A stretch of DNA of 64,000 nucleotides from contig NC_088308.1 in NCBI RefSeq assembly GCF_910592395.1, positions 21,963,501 to 22,027,500 on the forward strand, in the 5' to 3' direction. The position numbers and the translations under genes were made by a program. This DNA comes from Lineus longissimus (Eukaryota > Nemertea > Pilidiophora > Heteronemertea > Lineidae). Below the pieces are notes generated by a model. The model was not told where the DNA came from, searched no databases, and saw nothing but the letters and a program-made list of their open reading frames with translations. Of the stretch, positions 32,800 through 42,734 are shown piece after piece. Within the stretch, counting starts at the first letter, position 1. Each line of letters begins with the position of its first letter.

Positions 32800-35700
32800 T
32801 CACTCGAGGATATCGATTTCATTTGATTGATCTTGCCAAACATCGATCAACATTTCGACCAACTGTACATTCGGACTTCCAAGCTCCCACACTCGGAACG
32901 CATACATTACAGGATCGGGTAAATCTAGGACAAACTTGAGTCGCGATCCGCTGGTTGTGCGTACAGCGTCTGATTGAAAAAGCCTTTCCTTCAGCCGTTT
33001 TTCGAAGCGCATGATGACAGCCAAGCATTGAATCTGCTTGGAATGGGACCGGAACTCCAAAACAAGTAGTCCAGGTTTGGTTCGCATGTTGTACTGTAAG
33101 GACGAATCGATGGGTGCTAAACCTATTTCTAGACCCCTCGGGAGGATGCCCAGGAACCTATTTGTGATGGGGAATAGTTCGCCTTTGAAGGTCTTTGTGC
33201 AGATTAACATGATGTTTGCGAGCACCTGCGTGACATTGCCCTCCGGCCCTCTCTGATACAGCGCAAACCTGTACTCGCCTTCCGCCGATATCCGTATCCA
33301 GATGGTAAGAATCCCGTCCTCGACATACCCACAGCTGTGATGCCGAGATAGAAAGTTCCCCTCAATGTCCTTGATAAAGAACCACATACTCATGTCCTCG
33401 GGAGTCCGCTTCGCTGGTAGCTTGAAGCGCAGTTTGCATTCCCCCGATACATCAAGGTTGGTGAAGCCGTTCAAATCTGTCATCCCCTCGTCTTCAAACG
33501 CCTGCATCGTCCCCCAGGGAAAAGACATCTCAAGAAACAGATTCCCTTTGTAGAAATGCACTGCGTCAAGAAAATACGCAAGAAGCAAACCTTTGTCGTC
33601 TGCTTTCCGACATGTCAGTTTGTAACGGCCCCTTTTGGGTATTCGCACAGTCATTGCCTGGAAATGTCCACGATTCTCTCTGAATACCATTCTCTGGCTT
33701 AGATAGTGGATTTCGCCATCGACGTAGATGATGGAAACACTGATGTCATACCAAAGTGGCTTTTCTATGAGAAGAGTGTACGTTCCCTCCTCTTTCTGGC
33801 GCAATGTTGACGATTCTTGGTTGTAAAGCCTCAAACCATCCTTTAAGAACCTGGGAGTTGGGCCCCAGGTTTGTCCATGGATGGGGTAGGTTGGATGTGT
33901 CGTACTCTTCACCGGCCTCGAACAGGAAATGATGTACGAAACGATAAGTCGATGCTTGTCCGATTTTCCAGTCGCATTCGCGATCGTTCCCTTCAGGGTG
34001 AATATGTACCGACCAGTTTCGTACATCTGCAAATGGCATACCAGCGATTCACGCACCCGCTCCACATAGACCTGCTTGAGCAAGTTGTCTTGAAACGTCT
34101 TGCCTAGTTTCTGCAAACAATGAGTCAACTCGTAGGGATCAAAAGTCGGAGTGGATACAGTTATGTCCACCGTGCCTTCATGAATATCGAAGATTGGGTC
34201 TGTGTGGCTTGCAAGGCGGAACCCTTCACAGAACGCTTCCAAACTTAGTCCAATTTCCGTCGACATGGTTCTCGGGTGTGGGGGAGTAACATCCGGGGAT
34301 CTACCCATCAGTTTATAAGCAACGATAAGCTGGAGTCGTTCGCTTTCGCTGCTCAAAGCTTCAGCCAACTTTCCCCTGATCGTGAGGTAGTATTCGCCAG
34401 GACCAGGCAATGTCACGTGGACGGTGTGCACATCGTCCACTACCGACGTCGCAACATATCCTTGCAGTGTCGTATACGGCTGGTATCTCTTCATGATCCT
34501 GTGATTGCCCTTGCTTTTTATCTCAAGGTCAGCGTATATTTGGATGTGGTATTCTGCTTTGAAGACAATGTCCGCTGTGTTGTCTTTAAGAGTGATCACG
34601 CCTTCTAGATGAGAGATGAATTTGACCTTGTACTTGTGGGCAGCTTCGCCAATGATCGGCGTGGAAAGCCAGTGAAGGAAATCGTGCTGTGGTATCTCAA
34701 CAAGCTGAAAAAGACACAGTGAGAATTAACACACATTCAAGTAATGAAATACATATGTAACAACATTGTGCCATGTCAGTCTGGTAGGATAGGTACAGTC
34801 GAGCTTCATGGTTAAAAAAACATTCCGCAACCACGCCTATCGCTGCTTGTGAGAAGTATCCAGTCTGCATTTCTTCCAACCACAAAACTGATGCAAGGAC
34901 GGTGACTACTATACCGCCATCACGACTTGGAAACAAAGCTGGCGGGGACCTGTGAGCTTATGTTACCTGATAGTAAGTTGCGGTTCCATCCGTGTCATCT
35001 CGCGGCCATCGCGTTTCCAAGTAAGCCTCAGGATCGGCTAAGAAGTGTTCTTCGTTCCAAGAAAAGCCAAATTTCCAAACTGATTTCTTTTGGTCGACAC
35101 CTGGAAGAATTTGGGTATTTAAAACTAGACCGAGAGAACGGTCTCAAAATGTGTATAGGCCTAACTTGAAGAATCTTCTAAGATCATCTAAGAAATAAAA
35201 TCTCCACATTTTCTTCTTTTTAACGTTCTAATTCTCGCCGTTGATATGGCGTAGTCCTCGGCCACGGCGGAGCCTCCGCGCAATTCAACAAACAAGGCTG
35301 ATGCGATTTTCCGCTTTGCAAGGGTAGTGCTTAATGGCCAGACTACTCACTCAGCTTTCCCGCCGCAAATGTGACATCACAGAGGTATTTCTTCCTGTCG
35401 ATGGTGACCATTGACCAGCAGTGGTTGGCCTCGGTAGGCTGGCCCTCTCTGATTTTGTAGCCCTCCTTTTCTCCGACACGGCAGCCACGCCCTCTCTTAA
35501 ACACCCCCTTGATACATTTGCACTCAATGTCAGCATGTCTGCAAAGGAAACCAACTTATACTTTTTGATACATCCTTGATTCGTCCATTTCTCTAGGATT
35601 CAGATTTTCTTCTCCCGGCCCCGCACGGACTAGGTCCGTGTTGAAAGCAACAAAACTACAGTCGCCCAACCCACCACAGGGTCGACTCCCGAGGCAATCA

Positions 35701-37425
35701 ATTCATCATCCTATCCATGCTTATAGCCCTCATGGGGTGGGACGAGACCGATATCAATGCGTCCGCCATGCCGATCTACCGTCGCTGTGCTTAGGATTGA
35801 CGTTAACCACCGGCCGGGTTAGTCGTTATGTGCGTCCACTAGGACGCTTCAGTCACTACTTGTTTCTTTGTCGTGAAGCAGCAACTAGAACGACCATCTC
35901 AATCTAGTCAGAACTCTGAGGCTGCCATTGCAGTTCAGCCGAAAATGCGAAATGATGGCGCACCGACGAGTTCATTGATATTCCAGTGTGCAAAACTAAC
36001 ATTCGTCGGTAATGGTAAATTTTGATGAAATTTTTTGTACTGACTGGAGGTGGAAAAAAGTCAATTTCTCCCGAGTGCTCTCTGAAAGGCTCATTCCTAA
36101 ATATATGAAAACAGCCGTTGACTTACCGGCAAAGTCCCTGAAGAACGTTACAATAACCATCACAGTTAGCAAATCCATTCCTGAAGACATCATCCGGGTC
36201 ACTTTGCGATTGCCGACCTATACGTGAATAAATATTAGGTTATCCCGTATCACGAAACAAATAAAAGCTGGTAGTGGTGTTTTGAGCCGTTTTAGCAGGG
36301 TCTAACAAGACCTCCTCATTGAGAATTGAGCTATCACAGGGATTGAGACTACAGAGCTCCTCTGCAACCGCCAGAATACAGCGACCGCGCGCGGCTATGG
36401 GGGCACTGGCGGGAAAGACTCTCGTGTAGATAATGGAGTCGGTCTCAACTGACACCCACCTGAATTGAGCCATTCCACGTCGTAAGAAATGTGAGATGCA
36501 ACCCATCTAAAGATTACTCGGAATCGCCCAAGTTGGTTCCAGCACACGTCCGTTAGGTACTTCACGAGTTGGTAATGATTGCAATGAAGCTCGTTTGGTG
36601 CCTGAAGAGGGTAAGGTTGAGATTTAAGACAAGAATATAATAGATCAAGTCGGTCAAAATCATCTCTAGTTCGGGGTAGAGCAACACCCTAGAAGTGGCA
36701 GGAACTCGACCTAAAAATTTCCCCCTTCGAATAGTGCAGCAAACAACGTTACCTTCAGCGCAGAGATGTTCAAAACCTTGCCGAGAGCATACTCAACGTC
36801 TTCTCTAGCTCCAGAAGAGATAAGCTTGTGTCTACTCGATCTCTCACCTGCATTTTGTGAAATTCTCTACTAAAAGTATACTACAAACCTCCTCAGCGTG
36901 TCTGTCCAGATTTGCAAAGGCTTTCAACTCCGGTATCAACCCTCTCTTCCCGGGCCAGAATAAGTCTTCCGGTGACAGTGTCTCAAAGTTCACTCTCTTA
37001 CGCAGTCTCGGAAGACCACTAGGACAACAGACGAAGATGTCGCCAAGTTTCTCGTGGAATATCGTACTCCTGCGGGTTTCCTGATGAAATGTATCATCCT
37101 GTTGCCAATCCTCGGACTCCTTGGACCGTAATAAAGGACTCCGTGATAGCGGCCTGTGGCTCTCGCGCCGACGGAGTGGCGGCCTGATGTCGCTCTCGCT
37201 CTCACCGAAGGAGTATGTTCGTCGAATAAAGATGTTCCCTGTACGGGCAGATTTTTCTGTTGGCCGCGGGCTCTCCTGAACTTCAATGACCTTTAGCCCC
37301 TGATTAATGGCCATTGGGGGCTCCTGGTCCTTGTCGAGAAGCCACCTGTTGTTGATAGGCGCCACCATTGGCCTGGGGCCCGCTGACTGAGGGGTGGTGA
37401 TCGTCTTGGAACCTCCGCTGCCCAT
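32800..37425 (-). CDS. Kyphoscoliosis-peptidase-like protein (transglutaminase-core fold)
   Basis: Exons: 36889-37425, 36753-36842 (limits less sure), 36460-36601, 36127-36217, 35351-35538, 34967-35100, 32800-34704; with these the phases fit and give about 1028 residues. The transglutaminase-like core is read as FRVIFRWVASHISYDVEW, then VFRNGFANCDGY (catalytic Cys, about residue 275), ANHCWSMVTIDRKKYLCDVTF (His about 326, Asp about 341) and WKFGFSWNEEHFLADP. The 635-codon last exon holds the beta-sandwich-like KY repeats typical of KY/hillarin proteins. KY proteins act at muscle Z-discs or in cytoskeletal organisation; whether this one is a protease is unknown, although the triad is present. 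It begins MGSGGSK, a good N-myristoylation motif (Gly2, Ser6). An AG acceptor just before the ATG shows a further 5' untranslated exon upstream. Confidence 0.9.
36127..36217 (-). other. Catalytic-cysteine exon of the KY-like gene
   Basis: A 91-nt exon, TATAG acceptor and GTAAGT donor, encoding RQSQSDPDDVFRNGFANC then DGYCNVLQGLC. It aligns with the Cys-containing loop of the transglutaminase core (x-x-G-x-A-x-C-x-G-Y). It was not evident as an ORF of its own because it is short and read in a frame different from the longest open one. Confidence 0.88.
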
Positions 37426-37589
37426 TATAATCGATATGAACGTGTCGAACTGAAGAAGAATTGATAAAAATGATACTTTAGTCCAACCTGTTATGCTTCT
37501 TTAATTTTCACTCAGCCAGCTCAGTGAGGCTAAAATCCTAAGAAGATATCATAGTGCAATAAGGTGACAATGACTGACGGTATCAGGAC

Positions 37590-37822
37590 ACTTCCCCCCT
37601 GGACATTTGCCCCCCGGACTTCTGCCCCCGGACTTCTGCCCCCCTAGGACATCTGCCCCCCGGATTTTTGCCCCCCGGACATTAGCCCCCCTAGGACTTC
37701 TGCCTCCCTAGGACATCTGCCCCCCGGATTTTTGCCCCCCGGACATTAGCCCCCCTATGACTTCTGCCCCCTAGGACATCTGCCCCCGGACATTTGCCCC
37801 CCCCGGACATTAGCCCCCATAG
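37590..37822. repeat. Left minisatellite arm (C6-tract units)
   Basis: Tandem 15-17-bp units separated by C5-C8 runs, arranged in a higher-order cycle of four unit types (ACATCTG, ATTTTTG, ACATTAG, ACTTCTG), about 66 bp per cycle, repeated with small variation. Reverse-complementary to 38635-38886. Confidence 0.92.
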
Positions 37823-38634
37823 GATTTCTGAATACATCTTTTCTATTTATAGTAACGATAATTCTATATATAGTAACGTCGCGGAATGCTATTCCGATGC
37901 TTGTGAAGGGATAGGCTTGCGTAGCTAAGCCCGAATAAAAAAAAAGTTAGTTGGCGTCCCCCTTCCTACCCGACAAAGTGCTCGAGAGCAAAAAAAAATG
38001 TATAGTGCATTTTACACTAGAATGTACACCTACCCGGATTTTATCATGATTCAGATTTTTTTTTATTTGCTCAGCAGCTATATTTTCAGCCTTAAAATGA
38101 ATTAAAAAAAACAAAAACACCTCCCCCTACCCACCTCCTCCCAGAAGCAAGGACGCTAACCAGCTTTTTTTTAAAGTGGCCTAATGATACTCCTTTTCTG
38201 AGAAATGCCTCTGTCATACAATGTTTCTGTAAATCTATTTTTAGTACATGTACATGTATATCTGATGTTTTGAAACGTGTTTGTTGTTTGATTAAAATAG
38301 AAAACTTCACATGACACCTCCGTCTCCTTCCACCATCACAACCAATCAAGAAATGAAGTTATAGTACAGGTCAAAGAAGGTAATCATTATTTAAATTACT
38401 TTGTGCTGAAAATTACTGAAGGTTGGCCTACCTGCTACCTTCAGTAATTCTGCTACCTTCAGTAATTTTCATTTAAAAGAAATACAGCAATCCTTACCAT
38501 TCTTACATTTGACCTATGGATTGCCCTGGAGTAATGCACATAAGTATGCTCTTAAATCTATTAATACAGGCCAAAGCTGATCATCCTGCTACTCTTGGAC
38601 TGACCGACTCATCCAAGTTCTCTTTGACTGTCCC

Positions 38635-38886
38635 CGGTGGTAAATGTCCGGGGGGCAGACGTCCTAGGGGGGCAGAAGTCCTATGGGGGCTAATGTCCGG
38701 GGGGAAAATGTCCGGGGGGCAGATGTCCTAGGGGGGCAGAAGTCCTATGGGGGCTAATGTCCGGGGGGAAAATGTCCGGGGGGCAGATGTCCTAGGGGGG
38801 CAGAAGTCCTAGGGGGGCTAATGTCCGGGAGGCAAAAATCCGGGGGGAAAGATCCGGGGGGCAGATGTCCGGGGGGCAAATGCCCT
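38635..38886. repeat. Right minisatellite arm (G6-tract units)
   Basis: Units such as GGGGGGCAGATGTCCTA, GGGGGGCAGAAGTCCTA, TGGGGGCTAATGTCC and GGGGGGAAAATGTCC in the inverse order of the left arm. It contains a nearly perfect internal duplication of about 66 bp (the 38650s and 38715s). G runs of five or six every 15-17 bp make it a strong candidate for non-B DNA on this strand. Confidence 0.92.
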
Positions 38887-40228
38887 AGAATCATGACTGA
38901 CATATGTGACATTTCTTAACTTTTTGAAAGCATGGAGAGATCGAATGGGCAGAACACAATGAGGCTATTGGAAAATTCATCAGGGCAGTTAAGTTCAATG
39001 CCTGTGTCACGGTGAAGATTTCGACAATTTTACTGTCAAGGACAGAATAACAAGTCATCGGACAATACAGAATCCGACACGATAGAGCCACTGGACTGTG
39101 TTGTCCGCGCGTCCAGGTGTTGTGCCTTTGTCTCAGTATACCGATACAACCAAACCGACGACATCCCCTTCCTTTCCACTGTGCAGTAAAATATGTCATA
39201 CGGTAGGATTGTCATACATCATACGGTCGAACGGTAGGATTGCCGTACAGTATGATTGTCAAATGTGTGTCATAGCGTATTATTAGCCCATCCGGATCTT
39301 CAGTGCAACACTCGGCACCAATGACCGAACGTGTGCGAGGGGAGGAGCGTACGATTTTCTCTGGTATTCGACGATGGATTAGCTGGGTAGTGTGCCAACT
39401 GCACACCCGTCGGCCATTTATCGTTCTCAATGTGAATAACAAAACAATGAGGTTAAGAAGAATATGGCCAATAAACAGTACACTCCGGACGCAGTGGGCC
39501 GGCCTCGTCCTGTCGCCTGAAGGAAAGGCGATCAGTATGACGAAAAGGAGCTTCGATGACAGAAGGTTAACTTACCTTTAAGCCATTGTTTCTTTTTATC
39601 TCGCCATTATTTCTCAACCTCAGTCAGTAGGCCAAAGCGTTTACTTCGGGCTCATACCCAACTATTTTGCTGATTAAATCTCAACTCGGGTATTTGCAAA
39701 TGGGATAACGGGCATGGCATTCATTTGGGAATTAAATGTTACTTATAACTTTTAGGCCTACTTAATCGTTGAAAACAAGCCAGGTTATGGAAACTTAAAC
39801 CTCGTCGTCGAAATCTTTTCACACTCGACCAGTGCCGGTGATTTCATTACAAGTTGTGGTATTAAAATGGGAACAGCCAGGTCCGAAACCCAGTAACCTG
39901 GAAAATTCGAAATGAAAATACTTTCAGCTTCAAAGGTTATTACGAATGACTTGGCAGACATCTGGGCCTGCTGTCGTGGACCTACCTATAATTGTATTAT
40001 TCACACTATTAAGGAGAGACCCAATGGATTGCCCAGGGAACTATAGCAGGCCATTGCATCTTATAATACACGAGTGGGAGATCGACCCTTTTTGAGAAAG
40101 AACTTGAAATTGACGAATTTCCACCCAGAATTTTTAATTTTAAGTAATCGCGTAGTTCCACTTTTTCAGCTCAGATGGCGCCAGCTGGGGTCCTGTCAAA
40201 ATCATTGATGAGGAAACTCACGAAACTC

Positions 40229-40316
40229 TACAGGGTGGCCCAGAAAGGTTTTCCCTTGCACAATAGAAAACTATTGTGCATCCATTGTGTGAGGGAAAAT
40301 TCTTGGCCACCCTGTA
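40229..40316. mobile_element. Hairpin MITE with TA flanks (CAGGGTGGCC ends)
   Basis: CAGGGTGGCC (40231-40240) and GGCCACCCTG (40305-40314), each bordered by TA. The arms continue to match (AGAA..TTTTCCCT), and the centre is a perfect 10-bp stem TGCACAATAG-AAAA-CTATTGTGCA (40257-40280). Nearly the whole 84 bp is one foldable palindrome. The ends resemble those of mariner-type elements. Confidence 0.8.
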
Positions 40317-40628
40317 GTACATGAACTTGTCACCCTGTTCAAAGACATCGGAGCGAAAGTGAAAAAAAAGGATATTTCTGGTTTCCACCGCAACGGGCCT
40401 GTGTATTTTACCGTCGCTCATATTGTTACCTGAAGAAATGACTTTCGGCCATAATGAGAGAGTAGTGCACCATATCTCTTCTGGAGATGTCCCCCCCCCC
40501 ATTCATAGATCATCATGTTGCCACAAAGTGTACCAAGTCTTTGCTGGATGTGCCAAGCCCCTTCACTATGCGTACTCTGTCTGATCTAGATGTGCACTCT
40601 CCCAACGTAGTGCACCATGTTTTACAGG

Positions 40629-40727
40629 ACCAGACCTGATAATACAGCATATGCTGTCACAACCAGACCTGATAGGATTGCAGATACTGTCACAACCAGA
40701 CCTGGCGAGATAACAAATGCTGTTACA
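40629..40727. repeat. 33-bp tandem repeat, three units
   Basis: Exactly 33-bp period, each unit starting ACCAGACCTG and ending (T/A)GCTGTCACA, ACTGTCACA or GCTGTTACA. About 330 bp upstream of the PKA RI start codon. Confidence 0.9.
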
Positions 40728-40968
40728 CCCATGCTAGAGCCAAGGGCAGCACGAGCAGATCCACACCTGATAATCCATCTAAAAGTAGACCAATGAACGA
40801 GCTCGATAGCAAAGATTACTTCGGAGCAATCCTGAACCCGCGTTCATGTACCGCGTTCATGTTCCATATAATTATGTGACCAGGCCTAGAGGAAGGAGAG
40901 AAGTCAAAAACATAAACAACACACGTGAGTATGATCTTAAAATAGATACTGAACGGAATTCCACGCCG

Positions 40969-40976
40969 TGACGTCA
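40969..40976. promoter_or_regulatory. Perfect palindromic CRE (TGACGTCA) upstream of PKA RI
   Basis: TGACGTCA ends 81 bp before the RI start codon. This octamer is the binding site of CREB/ATF proteins, which PKA activates. At this position it would lie in or near the core promoter or 5' untranslated region. A CACGTG E-box lies 45 bp further up (40922-40927). Function is inferred from position only; the octamer also occurs five more times in the window, three of them within one repeat family. Confidence 0.55.
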
Positions 40977-41057
40977 TTTACACCGATTAACGGCCATGTT
41001 TGATTTCCCCTACAAAATTGGTGAATATCGGAACTTCAGGGAAATTGCAGCTTCAAG

Positions 41058-41222
41058 ATGGCGTCCAACACTGATGAGGAACACAATCTGAAGGAAGTTG
41101 AATCGTACGTGAAAAAGCACGACATTCAGCAAATTCTGAAAGAATGCATCGTACAGCTCTGTGTCAGCCGGCCCGATAACCCCCTTAAGTTTCTAAGGGA
41201 ATACTTCGAGCGTTTGGAAAAG
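41058..41222 (+). CDS. PRKAR1: PKA type I regulatory subunit, first coding exon (docking/dimerisation domain)
   Basis: Encodes 55 residues, ending in phase 0 at AAAAG|GTAGGC. Positions 17-55 ([39 protein letters not shown]) are the RI dimerisation/docking helices that bind A-kinase anchoring proteins. The start CAAGATGG has a good context and there is no upstream in-frame coding. In vertebrate RI-alpha two Cys per chain make interchain disulfides; here the second is kept (VQLC) but the first is replaced (KEVE where mammals have RECE), and an extra Cys lies at residue 30. The pseudosubstrate and cAMP-binding exons were not found before 64000, so the intron is longer than 22.7 kb. Confidence 0.95.
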
Positions 41223-42139
41223 GTAGGCAATTTCCTCCCGTGTTTTCATTTTGGTCGCCATCACCTGTACGGCTGTATATTAGTATATACACATACAGGC
41301 CTATAGGCCTAGGCTAGGCTATACTAGGCTACTAGCCTATGTTGGGAAACGATTGCGATATGGAGACCATTCAAATTTCATCAAATTTTGAAAAAACAAA
41401 AACAAGGAAATTTTGCCAGATATCATTAAGACTGGTCTTAGCTAGTCAAAAAGTGCCAGGGATATATATGTGGAAAGTTTTAGTTTTTGTAAAATTGGAT
41501 GCAATTTGAAGGGTCTTCCATGCATGCATGTCGTATTCGAACATCATAGTATTATATTATAGAGTATCTGTAGACATGCAGTGAACAGTGCCAACATCAT
41601 ATATTTCCATAGGTAAAATGCACGGAAACGAATGTGATACTGTCATGACTGTGTAGTTAGCTGGTTGAAGGGCGCCTGTACTTTACGTGTAGGCCTATGT
41701 GAAACAGATGCACCAAAACCAGCTAAATAGCAAGTATTGATGGTTGTCTGCCCTTGATTGATGACAGGGCACTGGCCACACATGTTTTGTTGAGCTTTCG
41801 TTGGCTCTGGCCGACTTTTGAATGTGGTCTATTGCTGTAAAAAATGTAGTAGTTGAAAAGCCTGATGATCGAGTGAGAGATTGTTCACACTCCCAGTCTA
41901 CAGAAACTGCATACATTGAGCATCCATGGGCTGCGAGAGCACAGGTATCAGTTAGCATTACATTAGCGGCAGTGGGTGGCTGGAGTGGAAAAAGCTAACA
42001 GAAATGGCTCCAACACGTTCTTAACTGAATTGCTGGTGTAATAAACTTAATAAACCTTGGCTTTTTCGTTCTTTCTTTCTTTGTGTTGCTGTTCTGTTTA
42101 TCACTTTATTGTCATGGTTGTGCATTTCACGATTCTGGT

Positions 42140-42665
42140 TGGAGGGGAGTCAAAACAACAGCGCAGTGTCCGTCGTCCGTCGTCGTCTGTATCCTGTTTC
42201 AAAAACAGTGGCACGTTTCTTAACCGCTTAAGCTATGAACTTGAAACTTTGTACACAGGACCCCCAGGTCAGGTAACCTCTGACAATGAATTTAGGTCAC
42301 ATAGCCTACGGCTTTCTGATTTGACCTAATTTTCAAGGTCACGGAGGTCAAATGGTGTGACTTGGCCGTTTGAGAGTAACTGTGGCACATTTCTTAACCG
42401 CTAAAGCTATTAACTTGAAATTTGGTGCAATATCTCTCTTAAGAGACTTGTTTTTGATGATATTTTTATGGTAGGTACTCCAACAGTCCAAGCAACGATA
42501 CATCACATGTCATACCGACTTTGGTTTGACCAACCAGGATGAATTCCAAACCACCAAATATCTATGCAGTGAGCACAATGGCCCCTGGCCATTTCATCAT
42601 ATATCGTCTGCAGTTTTTTTACCTCCTTTTCAAGGTCCTTTGACACAGGTGAGCACATGGTCCCT
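42140..42665. mobile_element. Relative of the 21540-22690 element, reversed orientation
   Basis: Begins with CGTCGTCC repeats (GTCCGTCGTCCGTCGTCGTC), followed by two units of GGCACGTTTCTTAACCGC / GGCACATTTCTTAACCGC with TAAGCTAT.AACTTGAAA, AAGGTCACGGAGGTCAAAT, AGGTACTCCAACAG, and GTGAGCACAATGGCCCCTGG then CCATTTCAT. These match the complement of the element in the GSTO intron. The terminal hairpin of that element is missing here. Confidence 0.65.
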
Positions 42666-42688
42666 GGACCATTTCATTTCAGGATGGA

Positions 42689-42734
42689 TTATCATGACTA
42701 TGTAGTCATGGAACCATGACTGGGTAGTCATGGA
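42689..42734. repeat. 22-bp tandem repeat of a palindrome, two units
   Basis: CATGACTATGTAGTCATGGAAC followed by CATGACTGGGTAGTCATGGAAC in near-identical 22-bp units (each written here just over one motif length); the unit core CATGACTA-TG-TAGTCATG is itself palindromic. Confidence 0.8.

Larger units (their letters stand above)
37570..38901. mobile_element. Foldback-like element with minisatellite inverted arms and 9-bp flanking repeat
   Basis: ATGACTGAC occurs directly at 37570-37578 and 38893-38901. Just inside, GGTATCAGGACACTT and (complement of the right end) GATTCTAGGGCATTTG are imperfect inverted ends. They lead into long inverted arms, left 37590-37822 (C-rich) and right 38635-38886 (G-rich), made of 15-17-bp units such as GGACATCTGCCCCCC, GGATTTTTGCCCCCC, GGACATTAGCCCCCC and TAGGACTTCTGCC. 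The central about 810 bp has no coding similarity I can see. Drosophila Foldback elements likewise have long inverted arms of short tandem repeats and 9-bp target duplications; homology to them is not implied. It lies just upstream of the KY-like gene. Confidence 0.7.
38902..40960. other. Intergenic region between KY-like gene and PKA RI; no gene seen
   Basis: No reading frame here resembles a protein I recognise. It holds a short duplicated CATACGGTAGGATTG / CGAACGGTAGGATTG motif (39197-39250), a hairpin MITE (40231-40314), a 10-C tract (40491-40500) and a 33-bp triplicate repeat (40629-40727). Because the KY-like gene points left and PKA RI points right, this is a head-to-head region that should contain both promoters. 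Confidence 0.55.

Noticed and set aside
33365-34608. Antisense open frames over the large KY-like exon
   Set aside because: Shadows of a long real coding exon on the other strand.
37590-38886. CRISPR-like array
   Set aside because: Units of 15-17 bp with no unique spacers, two inverted arrays, eukaryotic context, no cas genes. It is a minisatellite within an inverted-repeat element.
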